A DNA stretch of 31,924 nucleotides from Cruorifilaria tuberocauda (Eukaryota; Nematoda; Chromadorea; Rhabditida; Onchocercidae). How positions within the stretch are numbered: the stretch's first letter is position 1; each line of letters starts with the position of its first letter. The notes under the pieces are model-generated. The model ran no database searches and had not been told where the DNA came from. It was given only the letters and a program-made list of their open reading frames with translations. This document shows, in pieces, positions 23,564 to 31,924 of the stretch. The position numbers and the translations under genes are program-made. The stretch spans positions 1-31,924 of the forward strand of contig JABVXU010000607.1 of the NCBI GenBank assembly GCA_013365365.1. Direction: 5' to 3'.

Positions 23564-25457
23564 TCTTTCCTATTCTTGATTATTTTCAATGATGAGAATA
23601 CAAAAATGCTAATATCGAACATTTGTTTTTATAGTTATTCAAACATGCGATGTAAGCATTTTTGTATCACTTTGAAATATAACAGAAATTGATAGGTCAT
23701 TTGAATTACTTATCTTGATCTTTCTGTTCGTCTCTCTTAAAAATTTCTGAAATTGCAAAGTCTTTCGAAGAAACCTTTTCGAGAATTTGCTATTTCAGAA
23801 ATTGTTGTTTCAATTTTTCGTAATCTTAATTTTGGATTTAAGTAAGAAGTGAAAAAAATTTTTTTTTGTTTGAACAAGACAAGATTTCTGTGAATAAAGC
23901 AAAGAAGGAAATAGTATCGAAAATAGTTAATTGATCATGGATAGATTATCATCCATCAGTTAATCATTTCATTCCTCTTTTAACAATAATGTCACAAGTT
24001 TGATAGTTTCATTGTTTACTTCTTGAAAGAGACTTGTAATGTTTATCTATTGGTGGATGATTCAAAGTTTAATATAATTTCCATGAGAAAAGCTACCAAT
24101 GAACACGTGGAATCAAGCATTGTTATGTTGACAACAAATCATGTTAATGTCTAATTTATGATTAAATGAGGAAATTCGCATCATTTATAGTTTATAACAA
24201 AAAAATATCGAGCAGGCTAAGAGATCGAAGTAATAGATTTATACTTATCATTGAAAGAATAATACAGAAGACCCTTTTCTCTCATATTGTGTAACTTTGA
24301 ATTTATATTGAACGCGTAATTACAACTGATGGCTTGAAAATTGGGATTGCAGAAATAAAAATTATTTCAGTTTTCAACTTTTAATAGAACGAATTGGATA
24401 ATAAATTAGAACGGTCGTATTTAACATCTCCCTGAAGAATAAATCATGCAAATCTAAATTACTGAAGGTAATTTTAGTAAAATGTGTGAACAATATTGTT
24501 ATCACCACTGCAATACTTAATTCATTTGCAATTAATTAATAATGTAAGAAGTAAGATAAAGAAAGGTGGAAAAAAAAAACATATAACCAAGGTGGGGGAG
24601 ATTTCAAGCGAAAGTAAATTTAGATTTGAATAATATAACTAGTCTAAAGAAGGTATCTACGCAATTTAGTTGTATGTTTGGAAGAATTCTGTTGAAAATT
24701 TGCTAGTTTAAGTTTGATATGTTTGTAAAACGAAAAATGAAAAAAAATGAAGTAAAAATGAAATACTGTCTTTACATTTCGATATTCACCTATTTCTTAC
24801 AGGTGACATCACACGGGCATATACCAATTCCAAATTACCCGAACAAATGGCACGACAAATATTTTCCACATACATACATACAAATACGAATTAAAGCTGT
24901 TCATTGCTTAGAGAAACTGTATTTTCAGATTTCGAAAATCTTTAAATTTAAAACTTTATTCCTAGTCAGCAGGAATAGAATCTAATTATAGAGATTTTGT
25001 CTGAGAGTTCTTGTAAATCCGATACGACTATTTTGTAAATGGCACTATTTTCAAAATCTTATGGACACATTATAATTTGTTTAATCTACCAAACGTCCAA
25101 AAAAAGTAAAAAATTCGAAAATTTTTTAAAAAACTTCAAATAATCATAAAGATATCTCAATCTGAAAATCATTCGCCATATGTGGAAATTTACAAATAAA
25201 GTGAGGGTAAGTTTACACACAATGTACAATATCATTTGAAATTTCTGACTTTCATTACTATTTCTATTACAGCTGCCGGTTTCATTCATGAAATACTCTT
25301 ACTTGGTCGTATAAGGTTATAAATTGCAAACTTTTTTGGATAAAATATTTTTGGTAAATATTACCGGTTAAGCCGGAAAAAAATTTGATCAACTAGTTTA
25401 ATGATAGATAGGTTCCATTACTTATTGAAAATAACAATGATAATAGAAGAAATTGAA
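23564..25457. other. convergent intergenic region, no secure gene
   Basis: AT-rich sequence between EFL1 and the MANSC-like gene. A plus-strand frame at 24719-24985 (88 codons) has a hydrophobic start after a Lys-rich lead, but no family match and no splice support, so I do not call it. Nothing else was recognised. Confidence 0.45.
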
Positions 25458-28400
25458 CTATGTTGGGTTAAAAGCATGTAACGCTGTAATTGTTGAAATA
25501 TGTGCTTTACGTTTATGAGTTTTCTTCCTTCGCCAGCAAATATATGCACTTATTAAAATGATATTAAATCCTACGCAAAGTACTGAAATGACAATTATTA
25601 GGGCGATTACCCAGATTGGAGCTAACTTGTTGGTGATTATATCGGCGGCTTTTGATGATAATGATTTATCCATTCCTTCTTCGTTATTGTCGGAGGTAGA
25701 ATTCTGAAATTTAACTTGATTTAGAGTTTATTTATTGCTTACTTTCCCCTGTTATTTTAAGCGAGAAGTTTTTTTTAATGGATTGCTAATTCTTTGCAAC
25801 TAGGCTTATTGTTTAGTAATTTATTTGCTCAGCAATTTACTATTTTCACTAGTTATGTTCCGGTTAATGAATTTTACTTCTTATTTCAATTCTAACTTTA
25901 TTATATGATTTAGAAATTGAATTTTCTCTGCAGCATCATTTAAGGACAAAAGGAAATGTGTAACAAACTAAAATTTATATCTGAATGATCTATCCGATAA
26001 TGATATGATATGAATTATCTTATTAATTTGCAAATTTCCAAATTCTAAATTCAAAGATTAGAAAAATTGCAATGGTATCACTTTTCCATAACCTATGCTA
26101 AGATCTCGAGATTCCAAAGAATAATTTTCCAAATAAAGAAAATTGCAACGATTAATTATTTATTTCATTTAACAATTAACTAGTATAATCTTCAAGTCTT
26201 TTTCTAAAAATCATCTTCGGATTATTGTGAAATATAAGATTAATTTTTGTTTGTTTTATTTTCCCAAATAAATCAACATCTGTAAATAATGTCAATTTGC
26301 TCTAATTATTGATAGATATTCTAGTTTACTTTACTAAGGTAAGTGTGAAAAGTAAACAAGAAGCGAAGAAAAGAGAAATTGGTTTGGTAAATTTCAAAGC
26401 ATTTCTGTAAATACTAGAATAAGTCTTCGGTTAATTGATGGATGTGTTGATATTATTGTATCCATTAAGGATGGATACAATAATATCCCTCTGATCATCT
26501 CCTTGCTTGATCTTTCCATGCATCAAAAGGTTCTTCCACTTCATCACCTCTTCAAATTTACTAAATTTAATGGCACCAATCTATCCTTTAGGCTTTGCAA
26601 TCGCAATTATTGCCATCGCTACTACCTTTCCCTCTTATCCCAAGTCAATTTTTCCGCTTCTTACAATGCGGTAATTACAGGTGTAATTTTATGCAAATTT
26701 ATACCTCTCAATATAAATAATATAATATGAATAATATGCTGTCGTATCAGGCAATGATCTTCTATTTTCTTCCCTTTGATATTTACTTTGGATATTCAAT
26801 GAGATAATTAATAGTGATGATGACATAATAAATAATGAAAAATCAACAATAACAATAATAATAATAGCAATAATAATAGTTGTGATAATAAATTATAATT
26901 ATAATGATTATTATTATTATTGTAGGAAAGTAATAGTAACTCATGACCATGATAAATACGATAGATACAACCTTAGAACACACAATTTCCTCCGAATTAC
27001 AATTTTTAGAATCGTCAGAAAGTTGACCAACCTGTACAGTTCGAGTAATTTTTACCGAAACACCTTCGGAGAGCTCGGTAGTATCAAAGAGACATTCTCC
27101 ACTACATTTAATTAACAAGCAGTTTTCTGGTGTCAGCTTCTTCTCGACTACTCCAATAAATGTTACTCCTTGGCAATCTGAAATAATGAAATTTATATTT
27201 CCTAAAATTTGTTATAAATTTTATTTTACTCATCTCTTTATTCTGATATAAATCATATCAAAAATTTCAAGTGTTCTAGCATACATCAAATGCAATTGAA
27301 CATAAAATTCGATGTTAACCATTTAATTATTATTTCAGTTTTTAAATGCATTTTAATTATATCCAACAATATTACCAAGCTTGTTTCATCAGAGAAGTTA
27401 AAAAGTCAGATAATTATGAGGCAAATAATGAAGTTGCATGAATGCCATACTTTTTAGATGAATGAAACAGTTTAGCACTGTCGCAATCACTTCAGCTTCG
27501 TACAATCAGAAACAAGAAATTAAAGAATAATATAGTATAGAGTAAACTTTAATCTATACTTATTCATTAATAATAAAGCTTCATTAGATACTTTATTCTC
27601 TTACCTCAAAATATGCATAATATATTTTTTAGCTTAGCTCGTCAAAATAAGGAGAAAAATTTTCTTTTAAAGCGATTTGTTTCTGTTAATAATTGTGAAA
27701 AGTTTATGTCTATCAAAATTGCGAAATTCTTTTGATAAATAAATTCATACTCAAGTATTAGATAAAATTTTTCTTTAAATAATACTTTATTATTTCTATT
27801 CTATCTTTTATTCCAATAGAATTTGTCAATTCATATCATTCATTTTAATCTAATAGAAATTGCAATTTTTTCAAAATTTTTTTACAGTGATTGTTTCGTC
27901 TGATTAGACAAATGCGCACGCGTTATAATGATTTTCAACAAATGAATTTTTCGTTCTAAAAGATCGTGTCTTCTCCTCCGCTCATCATTTTTTATATAGA
28001 TTTAATTAGGGTTCATTCAAAACAGGTCAAACTGGAAAAAGATGGAAGGGAATTCAAAAAAAGTGAACGAGAAAGAGGATGAAAAAAAAGAGGAAATAGA
28101 GGGAAAAGAAAGACTTCTTAGAAATTTAAATTATCATTCTCTTTCTATTTTCAAATTCTCTCTTTTATTTGCTATACAAACAAAAAAGCAAAACAAAGTA
28201 ACAAAATTTAATAATTCATTGATGAAAGAAGGATAACATGACCGTAGCTTGTTCCTTTCCGAGGAGAAGCTATTCTACAATTGCACATACATTTAATGAA
28301 TAGTTGCTTAATTAAAATTTTTCCCTCTGGAAAATTGATTTATAAATTTCCATTTAAAAGTCAAGGTATATACATACATATATGCATACGAGAGAGGAAT

Positions 28401-31022
28401 TGGTTGATTTGTCCAGAATTCGAAAGAAATGAATGAATTAACTGAAAATTGAAATTAAGCAGAATTGTCAAGTGGATCAAACTAAATTCAAATGTGAGCA
28501 AAAGGTAGAATGAAGATTTTTTTAGCTTTTTGTTTCAAAAATTGATTCATACCATGTTTTCAGACAGCTTTAATATAAGCTGCTAATTGCAGTTTAGTTA
28601 TAAATAGAATAGTTCATAATTAATCAAAATACAGTGATGAATAATTAAAAAATAAAATTAAAGTTTTAAATGCTTCTATCAAATCTCCAAAATAACAGAA
28701 TGTAAGTAACTGATTTGAAAAAATCATTCTATCACATGGATTAATCTTTTTTTCAATTTTTTAAAATCTAATTACAATATAAAACCGGAATGACTGCTTT
28801 CGTCAGATGAAATATTTAAATGCTTCCATACACTAATAAAATACTTGAAGAAATAAATTTTCAATATATCAAACAAACTGAAAATCTTCGTCTTGCATTA
28901 TACTCCACAGCAGTCTTATCTTAATCTCTAAACATATCAAATCAAAGCCATCTGTGGCTATCCAGTTGAACTATTTCGATATAGGTATGGAGTGGGGACG
29001 ATGATAAGGATCACGAATGGCCTGATAATGAGATAAGAAGTAATCGAATTTATTACCTTCTCTTTTCAACTTTTCATTAAAAAAAATTTAATATTGGTGT
29101 ATATTATTGCTTCATATCCTGTAATAATTTAAATGGGAATGGAAAATCTCCGTCTTCTGAAGTCTTTTGTTTTTGCAAATTAAATTGTCTAATTTTTTGT
29201 TGTAAAATTTAAGACCAATATAGGATCTAATTGGGTTGTTGCAAAATTGTCCTTTCAAAATTGTCCTTTAAATTAAATAAATTAAGGTGAATTAAATTGA
29301 GGAAAAAACGGAAGATGAAATAAGAAATTCATTTTGATAAAACGTGAAAATTCATCAAAATGCAGTTATATATTCTTTTCAACTTAACAAATTATTTCTT
29401 TTGTGTTTTTATTTATAAAAGAGCTTCTGTTTTTTTTCTTGTTGAATTTTACGAAAGACTATTAACTTAAAAGTGAATCTTTCATTGCTCTTCTTTTGCT
29501 TTACGATTTATTTGTTTACAAGTCCCGAAACCGGAGTTCCACTTTCTGGCACATTTTCTTCTCATTTCTTTTATCTTTAATTTTTTCTTCACTTTATATT
29601 ATTTTTAATTTTTCCGAACTAATAGCCATATATTTATTTATTAATAAAAAATGCTAAACGTAATAAAACCCTTTCTGAAAAGAACGTGGAATTAAAGAAA
29701 AAAAAGTTAATTTGTTTGAAATGTTGAAGAAGGAGAAAGAATTGAGCTGTTATTAAAATAGAAATTATATTTTATAGTTTTTTAATTTAAGATTTCTTAA
29801 CATAAATCATATCAAAAACAAAAATCAAACGAGTTAAATAATTGAATTCTGAGGAATGAAATGACAAAAAGAGTTTGATTCTCTTTTAAGCTAAATCCTT
29901 TGAAAAAATGCGAATTAAACCATAATTTCATTATCCTCTAGACTAATAATATTCGAACTAGAATGTTTATTAATAAAAAAATTAACTGCATGTTTTATAT
30001 TACCATTATCACAAAAGATTTCTGCCTGCAACTGCTGAATAATATTACTGGAAATTTCAGGATGCTAATTCACTTTACGCGAGTTACATATTTGTAAGTA
30101 ACATAAGCGAGAGAAGCAGATTTTTCCTTAATTGCTCAAATGTTTTCAATTAATGAATTTCTGTTTACTGAAATAAGCAGAACGAAGTAATTTATACATA
30201 ATATCCCGACTATAAGCCATTTAAATAATGAATGGAATGAAAAGAAAAGGAGCAAATTTTTCTCATTTCCCATAGAAATCTTTATGGATTTCAGTTTTTA
30301 AAAGCTTTCCAATCGAATTCTACTCAGTTTAAGCAAAATTTTATTTTCAATTGTTTTGATAACTAAAAAGTAATTAATTTGGTAGAAAAAATTAAGCATC
30401 ATGAAGTATTCATGAAACATTTTCTATTAAAAATCAAATAATTTATCGGAAAATATTCGAATGAGAAAAGTAATGAAAAAAAAATTAGAAATAACAATTT
30501 TAATTAGTTTTTATAATTAATTTTTTTTAATTTAAAACTTCAGCACAAAACTTATTCTGAAAACAAAGAGGACTTATATAAAATTATTTGATTTTTAAAA
30601 TAAACTGGTAAAACTCTATTTCATGTTAATTTAGCTATTTGATTATATTATTTAACCATTTGGTTGCTTCAAACAATTTTAGTATTTACTTAGATTTAAG
30701 CATGGAAAAGTAAATATTGTGATTACGAAAGTGAGAATGGAAAAGTCTGACTTTTTAGGTTTATTATTATGGATAAAAAATTGCTACAATAAGTAATGAA
30801 TTCACCTGTTAAACTGCAGCAAATATGAAGACATTGTCTCAGATCTTCTGTTATCCTGTCTACAAACACCACTGCATTCTCCAGTGACCATTTCCTCTGG
30901 TAAACTGTCAAATTTCCACAGAATATATCACTTCCGGAACAGAATTGTAAATAGATGAATGTGCTTAGTAACGGTAAAAAAAAGTATCGGAAAAGAAAAC
31001 TGTGCCTTATCGATAATAACAT
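25458..31022 (-). CDS. type I membrane protein with a MANSC-like cysteine domain
   Basis: Three exons, 31022-30806, 27177-27032 and 25703-25458, are joined by GT-AG introns in phases 1 and 0 and give 202 residues. Residues 1-30 are a signal peptide with a long hydrophobic core. The outside domain has cysteines at 35, 64, 68, 69, 74, 92, 97 and 101. The run QCLHICCSLTDC followed by ENCLLIKCSGEC fits the MANSC pattern (C-x3-CC-x4-C, later C-x4-C) seen in HAI-1 and LRP11. A short Ser/Asn/Glu-rich stalk follows. A transmembrane helix (about 151-177, PIWVIALIIVISVLCVG) then leads into WRRKKTHKRK and a tail of about 15 residues. An asparagine in CGNLT is a possible glycosylation site. It is probably a cell-surface protein with its N-terminus outside. 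The 3.6 kb and 1.3 kb introns could hide further exons. The family call is by cysteine spacing, not overall similarity. Confidence 0.72.
26449..26487. repeat. perfect 17-bp inverted repeat (hairpin)
   Basis: Left arm 26449-26465, five-base loop TAAGG, right arm 26471-26487, with no mismatch. The left arm reads GATATTATTGTATCCAT. It lies in the second intron of the MANSC-like gene. Too short for a classical microRNA precursor. It could be a small foldback element or an RNA structure. Confidence 0.9.
26813..26925. repeat. AAT/ATT trinucleotide repeat
   Basis: Mostly AATAAT units turning into ATTATT at the right end. The sequence is therefore partly self-complementary. It lies in the second intron of the MANSC-like gene and produces spurious Ile/Tyr-rich frames. 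Confidence 0.8.
27178..30805 (-). other. long first intron of the MANSC-like gene
   Basis: About 3.6 kb of AT-rich sequence between a phase-1 donor (ACAG|GTGAAT) and the acceptor TTATTTCAG|AT. A Lys/Glu-rich plus-strand frame at 28042-28236 looks like purine-rich low complexity, not a gene. No nested gene or RNA was recognised. Confidence 0.55.
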
Positions 31023-31096
31023 CGCCAAAAGAGAAGTGAAAAATACAGCTTGATATTTTCAATATTTAATTATTCCTTCGATCGATTTATTCCGAT

Positions 31097-31115
31097 CTGT
31101 CAAGCCTGTTGACAG
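31097..31115. promoter_or_regulatory. palindromic TGACA site upstream of the MANSC-like gene
   Basis: CTGTCAA, loop GCCTG, TTGACAG: perfect 7-bp arms 75-93 bp upstream of the ATG at 31022. TGTCA/TGACA is the core bound by MEIS/TGIF-type homeodomain proteins. A role here is inference. Confidence 0.35.
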
Positions 31116-31353
31116 GTAGTAGCAACACCTGGTCATATGTTCATTAAAATTTCTGATCCAGTTGGCTAAAATAGCAGCGTTTGTTAAATTTTTAAGAGAT
31201 TTGTTTTGAAATTAATTTTTACAGATCAAAATGATATCTTGCAAGAATTGAATTTAATTACAGTTTATAGAAAAAAATGGTAATTAATTTTTCACCTAGT
31301 AATAAGGAATTGTCATCTTCTTGCCTACTAGAAAACGAGTTGCTACTGTGATT

Positions 31354-31388
31354 ATTGGCCAATGGTCTTATTAGACCAATAGGCCAAT
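31354..31388. promoter_or_regulatory. cluster of CCAAT boxes
   Basis: The palindrome ATTGGCCAAT (31354-31363) is followed by CCAAT at 31376-31380 and at 31384-31388. That makes three forward and one reverse CCAAT core in 35 bp. TGGTCT/AGACCA also forms a small hairpin between them. This is 330 bp upstream of the MANSC-like gene, so an NF-Y-type promoter element is plausible. Confidence 0.4.
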
Positions 31389-31541
31389 GGATCAATTATT
31401 CCACAGCGAAATTTTAGAAGATATTGGAATGGATGAATGATTCGAGCGACCCCTTTCGACAAAACATTGGCGAAACAATAATAGACATCCAGGTAAAAAG
31501 AAGGAATAGGCCTTTCGCTCATTTCACCCCTCAAATTTATT

Positions 31542-31596
31542 CCCCCGCCCATTTCTGGTGGTTGTTAAACAGGATTAACCGGTGAGATAACCGGTG
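31542..31596. promoter_or_regulatory. GC box and paired TAACCGGTG sites
   Basis: CCCCCGCCC at 31542-31550 reads as a GC box on the minus strand. TAACCGGTG occurs at 31576-31584 and again at 31588-31596, 12 bp apart. AACCGGT resembles the Grainyhead/CP2 core. They lie 520-575 bp upstream of the MANSC-like gene. Confidence 0.3.
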
Positions 31597-31756
31597 TTCA
31601 TATCGCTCTGTCTCTTCGCTTCTTTCAATATCTTTATATTTGTCGTATAGGATTCGATGTGTACTGTAGAAAATATCTTCATTTCTGGCTGACCGGAAAA
31701 TTGAATCAATCCACGACAATGTGGCAAAGCTTTAAACACACACTCTGTAAAAAATC

Positions 31757-31874
31757 CTTTTCTCTCTTCCTCTCTCTTTCTCTCTCTCTCTTTCTCTCTC
31801 TATCTTTCTCTATCTCTTTCTCTCTCTCTCTTCCTCTCTCTCTCTTTCTCTCTCTCTCTTTCTCTCTCTCTCTT

Positions 31875-31924
<50 letters not shown>
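31757..31924. repeat. CT-rich microsatellite running off the window
   Basis: At least 165 bases of almost pure pyrimidine. It begins as mixed TTTCTCTC units, becomes regular in the middle, and ends in pure (CT)n. The right end is cut by the window. Confidence 0.95.

Noticed and set aside
4481..24436. Shared 13-bp inverted match (TCTTCAGGGAGAT) between distant sites
   Set aside because: A match of this length is expected several times by chance in 32 kb searched on both strands.
24719..24985. 88-codon plus-strand frame with a hydrophobic N-terminal part
   Set aside because: Lys-rich low-complexity start, no family resemblance, and it lies in AT-rich sequence where such frames arise by chance.
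28042..28236. Lys/Glu-rich 64-codon plus-strand frame
   Set aside because: It follows from a purine run (GAAAGAGG type) inside a long intron. No gene signals.
31352..31719. Two overlapping minus-strand frames of 60-66 codons near the right end
   Set aside because: One lacks an ATG, neither has splice or family support, and the region looks like promoter sequence.

Overview
The window is nuclear DNA from a nematode, most likely a filarial-type (clade III, spirurid) worm. The reasons are the AT-rich base composition, genes broken into many short exons, introns mostly of 80 to 500 nt ending in TTTTCAG/TTTTAG-like acceptors, and acceptor sites a few bases before start codons, as expected for spliced-leader trans-splicing. 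The protein families are animal ones. The species call is inference. I saw no rRNA, tRNA, CRISPR array, intact transposon or viral gene.

Layout, left to right. (1) 689-2336, minus: four exons of a TMEM98-family membrane protein. Two further minus-strand coding exons at 7535-7774 would splice in frame onto it across a 5.2 kb intron. (2) 9285-10511, plus: a three-exon endosulfine/ARPP-19 gene (PP2A-B55 inhibitor family), with a likely leader exon ending at 8754. (3) 12224-17070, minus: MED15 (Mediator tail subunit), about 14-15 exons, tail-to-tail with the endosulfine gene. (4) 17200-23259, plus: EFL1, the GTPase that helps release eIF6 from new 60S ribosomal subunits, 15 exons. It is head-to-head with MED15 across about 130 bp, so the two probably share a bidirectional promoter. 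(5) 25458-31022, minus: three exons of a small type I membrane protein with a MANSC-like cysteine domain, tail-to-tail with EFL1, with introns of 1.3 and 3.6 kb. The window ends in a CT-rich microsatellite.

The genes do not form a pathway. They are mostly housekeeping or regulatory genes: membrane protein, mitotic phosphatase control, transcription, ribosome maturation. The most notable points are two GC-AG introns in EFL1, a MED15 with no recognisable N-terminal KIX domain, a possible 53-residue N-terminal extension of TMEM98, a perfect 17-bp hairpin in an intron of the MANSC-like gene, and a cluster of CCAAT boxes upstream of that gene. I did not find a convincing new multi-gene system.
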